Of a stretch of DNA of 64,000 nucleotides, positions 47,501 through 59,000 are shown in pieces. The position numbers and the translations under genes were made by a program. Source of the stretch: Syngnathus acus (lineage: Eukaryota > Chordata > Actinopteri > Syngnathiformes > Syngnathidae). The stretch's first letter is position 1, and every line of letters begins with the position of its first letter. The stretch is taken from the NCBI RefSeq assembly GCF_901709675.1, contig NC_051091.1, positions 2,415,967-2,479,966 on the forward strand. Reading direction: 5' to 3'. Below the pieces are notes generated by a model, which saw nothing but the letters and a program-made list of their open reading frames with translations, did not search any database and was not told the origin of the DNA.

Positions 47501-50500
47501 CGTCGACTAGTTTTGACTTTTGCGAGCATGTCAGAAAAATGCAAAATGTGGGAGTCAAGCTCCTACCCGCCTCCAGACACGGTTCCTGCTTCTCAAAGTA
47601 TTCCGGAGCCATGATCTTGAGGAGCGAGTGGAAGAAGGTCACGTAGGGAAGCTTACTGATCAGGACCAGGGACTGCAGTACAACAGTGTGATGTTTGATG
47701 AGCACAAGGACAGTCGTCCAAGAATTACACATGTGCATGTGACTTGCATTCACCTTCTGGAAGTAGCCTCTCTTTAGAGATTTGTCCCGCACTTGCCGAA
47801 AATACACATAGCCATAATAATGGCCCTGCTCCCTCTGTGAACACACGTATACAGGATATAAGGTAACAGGCACGTAGGAATGAAAATGGACTTTTGAAGG
47901 TTTGCCTGCAAAATAATTGGACCACCAGCTGTGAAATGAATTTGTCATCTCACAGCATACATCAATAATCACGGCCAAAAGATCTTCATCAATGAACCGA
48001 CAGCCCTTGCTCTCTGTAAAAATGATTCAAAAGTTTGACTTTGGTCAGTAAAAACTAGGCTGAGCAGAAATAGTTCTGGTTTTTACTCTTCTTTGAGATT
48101 TAGTGCCAAACAAAATTTGGTGTCTCCATCTAGTGGTGAAATCACCTAAAATCAACAGAAGGCAGAACTAAACAGTGTAAACTTACAAGAAATCTGCAAA
48201 ATAGTGGGAACACAAACGGCAATCTGCAACGGATGAGGGTTTGCTGGACTTATTTTGGTGGCATTTAGAAAGTTGAATAGTTTCTTAGCTTGTACTTGAG
48301 TGTATGTCCGTGTGTGGCAACCTTGAGGCAGGGCGGCGCATCCCTGTCACTAGCTTCCAGGAAGCAGCCCAGTGACGACTTCCTGTTGGAGCCTTGACGA
48401 AAGCGGAAGCAAAATTGGGTGTCGCCAAGGCAACCTGGAAGCAAGCAGCAGGAGCCTGATGAGGAACTACGGAAGGGGACTTGTTAGGGCTGACACCAAT
48501 GATTATTTCAACAATCCATTTATCTGGAAATGATTTTTTTAAATTAATTGGATTAAAAAGAACATGTTTTAACTTTCACCTCATCTTTTCATAAATCTAA
48601 ACAAATCAGAGAGTCAACTAAATAGTTCCACAGTATCCCCCTAAAAAAAAAAAAAAAACGTACAGGTCATGGGAATCTCTTCTGAAAATTCCCACATTTC
48701 TCCTCAACAATACATTCCAAGTCAACTTGTTAGTGAGTTATTAGTACAAAATTTGTTTCAGAGCTCAAACCAAAACCTACCAGAGTTGGAGTCCGGGAAG
48801 GACAGGTAGCAAATGCTTGTTTTCTAAAAGGTGAGCACAACAATAACTGGGTTTACTTGTTGTGTGAACAGACCAGATCGTACAGATTAAGGACGCATCG
48901 ATACCACAACTTTGTACTCGTACTCATGACACGGGAGCGGATACCGGAAGCCGATACCACATTATTACTTTTACAGCAGTTCCTTCTGCGGCAAAGGGAC
49001 AGTTAAGCTAGCGCGCAAAGCGAGCAAGTGAAGGAATAACGTCGGCTGTGTGGGAGTATTTCAAAGTAAATGAAAGCGACAAGAGCAAAGCGGACTGTAA
49101 TATTTGCAACGCAAAACTCTCTGGAGGTGCATACAACTCCAGCAACTTGATAAAACATTTGAAAACTCACCACGACGCGGACTAGAAAGCATTTGCCAGC
49201 AGTGGAGCTCAAAGAAAACAACCAACTTTACAAGAGACTTTGAAGAAACGAGATAAGATGTCTTCGGACAATCCATGAGCAACAAAAATATTAATATATA
49301 TCTTAATATATTTTTATACTTTTTGAAAGTAATAGAAAAGTGTGCCATTTAATGTTGACGGTTAAACAACTATCAAAATCGTTTTCAACTGTAACATTTG
49401 CTGCTTGTCGAATTGAAAAATAAAAATAACGTTTAAGTTTGGTGGAATTGTATTTTTCGTATTTTTAAGGTCAATGCAACTCATACACGTATCGGTTCTC
49501 GGTATCGGCAAGTACTGTAATCAAAGTACCGTTTTTTTCCATGTATAATGCGCAAAATTTAACTAATTTATTGTCCTAAAATCTGGGGTGCGCATTATAC
49601 ATGGGTACAAAGGTTTTTTTTTTTTTTTTTTAATCCGGATATCATACGGAGGCCGCCATTACAGATGCGCTTTCTTCTCTGCTGTTCACTTCAAACACGC
49701 TCCATACGAACACAATGCTCTCGTATCAGACGCTTGCTCGATCACCTGCTCGTTTGCTGTCACAATGTACCCTACACAAATCCGAAACATTTCTTCGCTA
49801 TTGAGTTTGCTAGCGCATGCGCAGTGATACTGACCGGCAGAATAACATCCGGTTGTTCCCAAAGATTATCTTTTTTCTGAAATAATTTTACGTTTACGGA
49901 CTTAAGTAGGAGTCAAAATTAGGGTGCGTATTATACATGGGTACAGGCTTTTTTCCAGCATCAACATGCCATTTTTAGGGTGCGTATTATACATGGGGGC
50001 GCATTATACATGGAAAAAAACGGTACTCGTATTTGTACCGTTTTTAGTTTCAAAAGTGGTATCGGTGCATCCCTAGTCCAAATCTCCAAGTGACCTCACT
50101 CACCTCTTTCTCTGACAGCTTGGAATGATGCGGATAAATCACCTGGAGGACAGATAAGCACAGTTCTTACACCCAAATGAAGAACACCAAAATGCAACAT
50201 TTCAGACATTCAGCAATGTTATATTTAGCTTTCACCACAAATTGGAGCCCAAAGTTCTTTTTGGGTTCTTGTATAGCGTTTGCAAAGTTTGTGTTCCCTG
50301 ATTATCAGCTCACTGTTTGCCTTGGGTTCAAAGTAGCACTAGAAGCACTTGGCACTTGAAATTATTCATGGCATTCTACTTGCTTAATGCCTCACAGTAC
50401 AAATATTGCACAGGGACAGAATAAGTGTGAGGTAGGGCACAAGACTAATTTAGACGAAAGTAGTACTTGATCCGCGATATAGCATTGGCGTACTGTAAAA

Positions 50501-51142
50501 TAGTTTTTAGACATCGCTAAGCGGTTATCTGTTTACTTGTTTTAAATGTTCATGTTCTTGAGCAATGCTGCCTCATTTCAATGTTTTTGTTTCCTTGTGA
50601 TTAAGAATCATTTTGTAGTGTGGCCGTTTCCTTGTTTCATGATATTTTGCCAAGTCAAATTTTCCTGTTTTATAAGCACTTGAAAGAAGTCATAGTATTT
50701 ATATTATGACTTCTTTTATTTTCATTTTTTAACCCAGTGTGTTAACACGACAACTAGGTCTGATGTAAATAAGCAGTAAGCAAACCATTGCGTGGTTAGC
50801 GCCAGGAATTAGTCGGAGCCTTGAATTAAAAGCTAACTTTTGGAACCCTTCCCAGCGGACTCCCTCCTCCGATGAGCAAGCTGACCTCGACGGGTCTCCC
50901 CTCACCTCCACCGCCTGTCCCAGCTCCAGGTCGAAGCCCACCACGCAGATGCAGTGCAACCAGGCCGAGAAACGATCCCAAGGCAGCAGCACGGTGCTCC
51001 CCACGGGATCCTCGTCGTCGCCCCCGGGCCCGGCGGGCAGCGGTATCTCCTCTGCCGGGGAGATACTACTGGCGTCATGGTCATCCAGGTCCTCTGATTC
51101 CTCCACCGGCTCCCCCAGCTCCTCCGGGCCTTGCAAAGCCAT
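44518..51142 (-). CDS. dennd6a: DENND6A (FAM116A), DENN-domain Rab14 exchange factor
   Basis: Nineteen exons: 51142-50906, 50142-50104, 48823-48781, 48434-48322, 47834-47754, 47672-47567, 47457-47378, 47299-47240, 47154-47099, 46981-46859, 46614-46519, 46119-46025, 45939-45874, 45651-45587, 45518-45429, 45353-45190, 45058-44956, 44813-44739 and 44649-44518, stop TGA, 607 residues (human 608). The start follows the family pattern MALQGPEE. An acidic linker precedes [20 protein letters not shown] (uDENN). Then come [53 protein letters not shown] (cDENN), [17 protein letters not shown] and [20 protein letters not shown] (dDENN). Family role: activates Rab14 on endosomes and controls traffic of ADAM10 and N-cadherin. 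The last intron (donor at 44738) uses GC rather than GT. The second intron (48824-50103) holds a hAT fragment with a nested MITE. Confidence 0.96.
48888..50075 (+). mobile_element. Decayed hAT transposon fragment with BED zinc finger, in dennd6a intron 2
   Basis: The ends resemble the hAT inverted repeat tagggatgcaccgata: taaggacgcatcgatacc on the left, and ggtatcggtgcatcccta (its reverse complement) on the right. From about 49049 to 49183 a frame encodes [20 protein letters not shown] and then a HLKTHH pair: a BED-type finger with CxxC and paired histidines, closed by a TAG. The rest of the transposase is absent. A MITE interrupts the right half. No clear 8-bp target duplication was found. 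Confidence 0.75.
49530..50022. mobile_element. MITE with 24-bp perfect terminal inverted repeats, nested in the hAT fragment
   Basis: Bases 49530-49553 (starting CGTTTTTTTCCATGTATAAT) are the exact reverse complement of 49999-50022. GTAC flanks both ends (49526-49529 and 50023-50026), consistent with a 4-bp target duplication. Inside, the motif tgcgcattatacatgggtac or close variants recur near 49590, 49925 and 49980, so the ends appear to be built from internal repeats. No ORF of note. Superfamily unknown to me. Confidence 0.7.
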
Positions 51143-52791
51143 GGCTGCCGGCCGAATGCGGACACGCGGAAGAATGTTAACTGTTTCTTCCACTTATGAA
51201 AACTGATATTTGTGCTCGCTTTTCTTGTGGGAATCAACACAAGAAAAACTGCGGTTCAGTTAGCGACCTAGCTAAACCACCCGGGATGCTCTGGTCGAGT
51301 CGGGAGTGACGTATTACTTTACGTCATCACGCAAGGACGTACCCGAGTTATGTTCAACTGCAACACGGGAGCTCGGAAAGGTAAATAGCCACCAGTTAAT
51401 AAAAGTGAACTCTAAAAAAACTTCTGTTTTTAACACTGATTCTCACAAGGATCACTTGGTAAAAAAAAAAACCTGGGCTACCGAGAACTTTGCGATAAGT
51501 TATTGTATCATTTTAAAACTATATTAAACAGTTGTATCGTCTGCATACACGTATTGTCTGTTTAGAATTTCATATGTTCATACACACATTTATGGATTTC
51601 AAAGCAGATTGTATTGGCAAAATAATGGACACATTTAATGTCTCTTATTTGTGTAAAGTTTACAAAGAAATGTCCGCATAAATCCTGAGGTCAAATGCCT
51701 TCCATGACAACATTGTGACGTGTGGAACATAATGAAGAGCACTGGGGCGGCTTATCCTTCAATTCGTACAGCGCAACGTTCCCAGGCAGTATTGATTTGC
51801 TCTCAGCTTCCAAGATCTCCATAATGTATCACACACATTTCTTGACCTCCGTATAAGCGGAATGTGATACCAACCTTGCCCATCACCACCTTCAAACAAT
51901 GCCATTTTCATAGTGGTCTTTTTTTGGAATTTATTTTAAGACCAAAATGGCTTCCCTTTTTATAATAATAATAATAATAATGATTATGCTTCTTCTCTTT
52001 GATTATTTGATTAAGTTTAGTTACGGGTTCCTGAAAGCGATGCTTTTGGACATGCGAGCGAGGATTCCGCCTAACCTCGACGCAAGCGAAATAAAATATT
52101 ATAAAAATATTAAGTATATTACTTTGAAAATATGTACCAAATTTAATTAAAATTCAAACACGACATTAAACATAAACAACTCTACGGTGGCCGAGAAGTA
52201 CGTTTTAAAGTTTGTCTTTCCTGCTCGGCCACCTGTAATATAAAATATAACGGACAAATATATATTTTATCGAGTAGTTTTACAAAAAAAACAACGTAAT
52301 TGTAATACACACATAATGCTGTGATTCATACGATTAGTTAAAATACGTGTAGTACACATCCAATACCGTATGTAAATATATGTCGGGATTTGATGAGCTC
52401 AGCATAGGAGCCAGAGCCAGTAGAAGTTGATGTCATTGGGTTTGTGAACGCAGCACGGCCAGTAGTCGGCTCTTTGGTTACACGATGGCGGCCGCGACTC
52501 GCGGAGGAGGACAACTTCTATGTTCCGACCAGGAAACTGCACCGAGGCGACAACAATAAGTTGGAGACGCGAGCCGGAGCGAGGGAAGCGCATGACAGCG
52601 CCGTTCAGCGGGCATGCGCCGGGGATTTTCCGTGTATCCAAGCAGGGGGCGCTGAAGAAGAAACTCCCCCTCTGTTTTTTATTTTTCCGCCGACTGTCAC
52701 TTAGCCGGTTAGCTGTTCAAAGCTAAGGCAGCTCTCACTGAGTCGCTCGTAGCAGAACGACGGGGATTAGCGCCTTGCGAGGGCGACTAAA
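51143..52791. promoter_or_regulatory. Head-to-head intergenic region of dennd6a and slmap
   Basis: The 1.6 kb between the two divergent genes has no convincing ORF. Its left part (about 51300-52380) is AT-rich and contains a short ATA/AAT run at 51963-51981. Its right part is GC-richer and has a YY1-type CGATGGCGGC at 52483-52492 on the plus strand, about 300 bp before the inferred slmap leader exon. The dennd6a promoter is expected just above 51142. Promoter function is inferred from position and motif only. Confidence 0.45.
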
Positions 52792-53630
52792 ATGGCATTT
52801 CGTTCCCACGTGTTAAGCGAGCTGGTCGTGAAGGGTACGCAGAGAGCCTTCCGGGGCCCGAAGGATAAGTTTGCGAGCACTCATTAGCTTAGCCGCCTAG
52901 CCGCGTTAGCACTTGACTTGTTCACTACTACTGGCGAGCTCTCCAATTAGCATTACCCCCACCCCCTGTAGTTTGCACTGCTAATCCCGACCAGCGAGTG
53001 TCTTATTTCCCCCCAAATATATCATTCAAACGGCGGTTACTTAACGGAAGGACGGAAGTGATTTGACTTCGCTATCTGGTAATGATCTCAATTCTCTAAC
53101 TGCGTTCCTCGAATACCTTTTGCATGGTGAATGAAGTTCTAATAGCAACGTTTTCGTCCCTTACGTCAATTATAGTTATAAAAACGAGTGAATGTGTGCA
53201 GTTGCACTGCAAGAATAGGCGCCTGGGCGTTCTATTGACTCATCCTCGGACAGATTATCGAAAGTAATCAAGATTACATTTGTAGTAGTGCAGGAAGCTT
53301 CCTTCTCTCCTTGCTTCAATACTGGTCTAGTTTGATGGACGTGGGGGGCTGTTTGCCAGACTGTCCCTTCTGTACTCAGTCATGCAAGTCTTGACACATG
53401 GCATCTGTCGTTATGCTTACGGGCAGGCATCGTTTTTCTACCTGAGTCGTGCACAGCGGACAATGTTTATTAGTTAGTGCCTCAGCCCCCCCTAACCACA
53501 GAGCCTGTACGCAAGCCCCCGATACAGTTGATTATTCGTCTGGGAGATTGGAACACCAACTCCTGCCACTCTGGATCAAGAAAAGCTGTCCCTCGTGTCC
53601 GGTTGGAGTAACACCCTCAAGCCAAAATCA
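52792..53630 (+). promoter_or_regulatory. slmap: Inferred slmap 5' UTR: exon 1, intron and start of exon 2
   Basis: A donor (AAGG then gtacgc) at 52835 and an acceptor with a C-rich tract ending ccacag at 53501 would join an upstream leader exon to the exon holding the slmap start codon. Across this inferred junction an upstream ORF runs from the ATG at 52792 to the TAA at 53609-53611, ending 19 bp before the slmap ATG. Nothing else coding is seen between 52835 and 53501. The splice is inferred from signals only. Confidence 0.4.
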
Positions 53631-56055
53631 ATGCCTTCACCTCTTGCCGTGTTCGCCTGCCGACCCAACTCGCACCCATTCCAGGAGAGGCATGTGTACC
53701 TGGATGAGCCCGTCAAAATCGGCCGGTCGGTGGCTCGCTGCCGGCCGACGCAGAACAACGCCACCTTCGACTGCAAGGTGCTGTCGAGGAACCACGCCCT
53801 GGTCTGGTTTGACCACAAGACTGGCAAGGTAAGTCTTAGGTACTGAAGATCACGGTTCTGTTTGGTTCTCATTTGATACCCTCCACAATAAATGAGGGAT
53901 GACTGTCTGACACAAACCTGATCTCAAAACAGTTCAAATATTTCAAACTCATTTTACGTCATAATCTAAACGAATGATTTCAAACTTTTTTAAAACAAGG
54001 TTTAACATGAATAGTTTTTCCGTACTTTGGGGGTACTTTGGGTATCACCACTTCCTGTTCTCGTGGTTACTCAAATAGCTCCAAAAAAGTAGTTGACATT
54101 CAGCAGGTTGGAGCGCAATTCTCTATTCAAGTGCCAGTACTCGAGAATTACCTACCCGCTGAAATTGGAGCAGAAATCTCAATTTACGAGTCGTGTCTTC
54201 ACTATTTCATCTGGTTAAACCATCTCGAGCGAGCAGGTTGTCTCTCGCCTTGCTTCACTCCCTGACATCTGTGTTTTGGCCATTTTCATTGCCACTTCTC
54301 CACTCAACCAAAATCCGTATGTGAATTTGCTCCTCGAGCTTGGTGCGTCCTGCATCGTTTGCAATTGAGATTACTGTGTTCACAATTGGCCAAGAGAACC
54401 GCATCAAGCAGGAGAAGTTGCATAAAAGGAACCAAGGAGTGGCTTTATGGAAAAAACTCTGAGATGCAGACCAGCCCAATATCGCTGTTGGCAATCCTGC
54501 CCGATCGCCTTGTCGTCAGGCGGCAACTCCACAAATGGCCTGTTCAGAGTCTTGAGTCATGTTTAAATTACCAGAAGGCCTGTCACTAATGCACGCACAC
54601 ACAAACACACTCTCTCTTTAGTTCTATTTTTTTTTTTTTTTGACCTGCCATCCCTTGGGCAGACTTCCCCCTCAGAGTGTGAACTTTTAATTAAAGCCGA
54701 ACAAATTGGGTTATTTTAAGGGCGCACGTCTGCCATGCGTTCCTGCGGCAGAGACAAATCCAGCGTGGTGTTGTGGAAGGGGATAAATAATCTCAAAGCA
54801 GCATAGAAAATGTCCCTAGCATCCAGGGGACTTGTTGTTAAATAAAGACACGCACCCTGGGTTCCTCATTATTACACGGCCAAAGGAAAAAAAGGCCTGG
54901 AACGCTTCGGGATTCATGCACTGGCGTGCCAAAATATTTGCCACTCAAGTTATGCCCGCTTGACAAAGTACCTGCGAGTCATTAATCCTGCGGACAAACT
55001 GGGCCGGGCCGACCCATTTGAACAAAATACGCCTCATTCTGACGGAATACATGTCACGGCCGCTGCTCTTTTTACACCGCTCGCAACAGCTGGATATTTT
55101 TCTGCCTTTTATGGTCTCGCTGTTGTTTACCGGTGCCGTCACAGAAGGTGACACGCTGCCTGTATGGAAGGGAAAGTGGGAAGTTCAACACCTGACGTAG
55201 ATTTATCCACCCCGAGGGCCCACTGCATATAATCCGCATATAACCAATGCCCATTAGATCGATCGATCGATCGATCGACAGATCGATAGTGAGAATTGAG
55301 AGAAAAATCCAACTGCATATGCTGAAAAGTACTGTTTTGCGCATCTGATCAGTGTCACGGATCGACCAGCAAATTTTGACATTACACCCACTCGTGGATT
55401 TTGCATAAAATGCGAAATCCCAATTTGATCCAGCTGATGAAATCTGTGTAAAGTCTCGTATGCTGTAAATAACAAACAAAGGTCACCGTGGTTTCATCCC
55501 CATTAAACTTTTTTTTTTTTTGGGTTTGTTTTTGTTCTTAAACTCTTATCTGAGGTCTGTAGCAGACGTGCGTAATGTGCGCAGGCCCTCGCGGGACATC
55601 TGTCGTCACTCAGCTGCCGAACAGGTTCAGCAGGCCCGGGGAGTCGCAGGCTTAGACCAAGTGTGGGCCATGCGGACACTTGGAACTTTGAGTTTTCCGC
55701 ATCCACATCGGATTAGCATTCGGGTGTCGACAACAAACAAATACAACTAAGCGTCGTGTCCTGATTTTGAATCGTTAATACCCGATGTGTAGTGATTATT
55801 GTGTTAGTTATATTTCATCTGATTGTTCTGTTGGTTAATTTGAATAGTTGCATCTTAATGTATGATTCATCCCACGACCAGACTTGAGAAAAAAAAAACG
55901 TTTTTTTTAATATAGCAAATTCATTTTCGCCATTTCAAAATATATTGGCATGCCAACCGTGGAGCATTTGATGTTCACTAGATGTTGTCAGATGCGCACA
56001 GGAATTAGCTAGCAGTATCTTTGCTCAATAACTGTCACTTCCTCTTGCAGTAAAA

Positions 56056-56095
<40 letters not shown>

Positions 56096-59000
56096 TGTGA
56101 CTTTGCACTTTGAGAGTTTGATCACGTCGGCCACAGTTTTACTTCGTGTTCATCTGTGTTCAACGCCAGTGACCGTTTTTACAAGGTAGGAGTGTTTGGC
56201 AGCCAAACCTGACATGCGAGTGTGTGGTACTTGAAACATGGCTTGTAGATCATGAAGAGCTTCGGGCATGGCAGTTATGTTACATTTTTTATATTATGAG
56301 CAAAAAACAGAATTGTCTCCGTAAGGGCTCCCCCAGACCCAAACATATTAAGACGGCATCATCTAAAGGGCGCTTTCGAGCCGTGTCTTAGTTAGCCCAC
56401 AGAAGCCGAAGCCTGCTAGCAAGCCACTCAGTGGTCCGCTCAGGCAGATCTGTATCAGATTAAAGCAGATTGACGACCCCCGGCGTCACTGGCTCATCCA
56501 CGTGCCAGATGAGCGGATCACACCGGCAAATCCTCCAAGAGGACGTGGTTCGCCCGTGACGTCTTTGAGCAATATTCGTCCACAAGGTTGTAATCCCCAG
56601 TTTGCCCACTTTAGCGTTAAGTCCTGCATGTTTTGGTCATGTGAGCGAGGAATGCTTGGAAAAGGTAGATGATAAGCCGCATGTGAGGGTTATCAGCTCT
56701 GGTACTTGTTGGCACGTAAACGCCAGGCCAGCGTGTGCTCACTTGTACTGACAACATGGACATTTTTGTCAAGGTTTTTCCATGCCATGTATACTTTGCT
56801 GTTGACCTATTAGAAAATGGGGACACCTGAGGAATACGGCCATTGAAGCTGTTGATTTTCAGTTGGTCATGGGTTAGGGTGGTGATATTCCGCTTTTTCT
56901 TTAGTTCTTGGATGTTTTCAGCACCCATACGGTGTTTTAGCTGTGTATATATAAATCAGCAACACACCCTCCTGTTGATGAGTCACAAACTTGCTTCAGG
57001 CTTCAGGTGCGGCCACACATGGAGATTTTCCTCTCGATTCCCCCCCCCTACCCCACCACGTGTTTGAATGTGGACGATCCGATTGGACCTTGAAGAAGTC
57101 GAGGGCCAATTTGTCCCAAAGGAGGCTCTATGTATTAGTCTGTCCCTCAGGACGTCATAAAACGGACCGCGGCGCTCGGGGAAACTACACGACTTGTAGA
57201 ACTCGATCCTTCCATCCATTCATGGTGGAGGAAGGAAAATAGGGTGTCTGTTTCGTATTTCAGAGAAACATCCCAAAAGTGGGTGTAGAAATCTGGCGGC
57301 TGTGGCGATGAAATATGCCAGTTTGGGTTGACAAGTGATGCATTCATGACAACAGAAAGAAGAAGCTGTCTGCTTCACTTAACATTGTGACACACATAGA
57401 ATGTCCTACGTTTAAGATGTTTTCGTAAAAAAGGTGTAATCACGGGTCTCGCTTTATTCAACAAACGTTAACAAAATTATTATTATTATTTTTTTTTTTA
57501 AAACCTAAGTATGTACACTGGCTAACGGTTAGCTGCTAACCTGCACCCACAACAGCCAACTCTCCAAAGTCATTGGTACCCAGGCCAGGCCCCGCCTCTT
57601 AAAGGCACACCGGTACAACACGAGCCTCCACAACCAAGAGGAGGCCGTGGAGCTGATGTCGGCAGTGTGCGTGTCTGAACCACCTCTCCAACCTCTGTGT
57701 GTACAACATGCAACGCAATGCAATTTTTCCAGCCCATAAAGTGTGCGAGATTTTGCTGGGTAGAACGCGCAACTAGACATCTTCATCTATATAGCGCCTT
57801 CGCCCTAACTTAGGTCCCTCCTCCCTGTCTCCAGGTTACCATGGGGACAAGTGGTATGTGTGTGTGCGCATGTGTGTGTGCTGCGGGTGGGCACACTGCA
57901 GTCTGATGAATGGTGAGCTCAGTGGAACTCTCTCCTCCCTCTCCAGTAGATCAACGCTGTCTTGTTTTCAGTCACAATGACGAGGTGATGGATGAAGCGC
58001 CCCCCACGCGCCGCCACTATCATGCGCTGACATCAAATTGTGTGTGACCAGTAGCCCGCGCGCGCACGCGTCGTTTTATGTGTTTACTTGCCTCTGTAAG
58101 TACGTGCTTAACATTCACGCGCCGTCGCTGCCCGACGTGCGACTGAAGGAAGTGCATGAGTTGCTGTCGTTGTTGGTGTTTTTTCTTGTTCACACCGTGC
58201 CGCTGTTCCTTTTTGAGGAGAGCTGCGTCCGTGTTGTGTAACGCCCTGCATCGGCGCAATGTTTACAAGCGTGCTAATAAATGATGACCATGCTGGAGGA
58301 TTCCCACATGATCAACATACGCGTTCATTCATCAGTTGAAAACTTGTTGAAGCAAAACATGTCCACTGTCTGAGGTTGAGCAACGTCTACGCGATGGCAA
58401 CTTGCTTGATGCCAAAAACAGGCAAAGAAGCAGGAGTTCAGAACATTCAGAGAGACTGTCTCCACCCATCTATTGTCTGTAGAGCTTGTCCCCGATAAGG
58501 TTGTGGATGACTCGGGCTGAGAGGCATCGTACATCCATAACGACCGGTCAATTGCAATCATATATTCTTAATCCTTTGTATTGAAGGACTAATATTACTG
58601 CCGTACTCGTGAGCTAAGGAAGGATTTGAAGGTGACTGTATATCTATATAAACAGATTTTTTTGTTCAGACAATAAAAGTTTTTAGTTGTTACATTGCTG
58701 ACAGTTTTGACTGCTACTCCAGTCTTCTTGTGACTGTACATCCGTCATCTGTCTTAGATTGCCCATTGAAGCTGATGCAGTCCAAGCCACCTTGTGTTTT
58801 TGGCAACTTCTTGCTTATGCACCCAAAGGACTTCAAAATCAACATTAATATGTTATGCTAATGTTCATTTTCAGATTTGATGACTGTGAGCCGCTTTACA
58901 CTATTGAGACGAGACATTTAATTCACAAAGTATCCCCCCCTCCCCACAGTTCTACCTGCAGGACACTAAAAGCAGCAATGGGACCTTCATTAACAGCCAG

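Larger units (their letters stand above)
53829..58949. other. slmap intron 1, no gene seen
   Basis: 5.1 kb intron containing the GATC and T simple repeats and a GT-rich patch at about 57855-57880. No exon-like frame with matching phase and recognisable protein was found. A large first intron of this kind may hold regulatory elements, but none can be supported by sequence alone. Confidence 0.55.

Noticed and set aside
49003-49348. Possible stand-alone zinc-finger gene in dennd6a intron 2
   Set aside because: The BED finger is followed by a stop codon and sits between hAT-like ends, so it is a transposon remnant.
55018-55200. Hydrophobic 60-codon frame in slmap intron 1
   Set aside because: No start context, splice sites in phase, or similarity to a known protein; judged chance.
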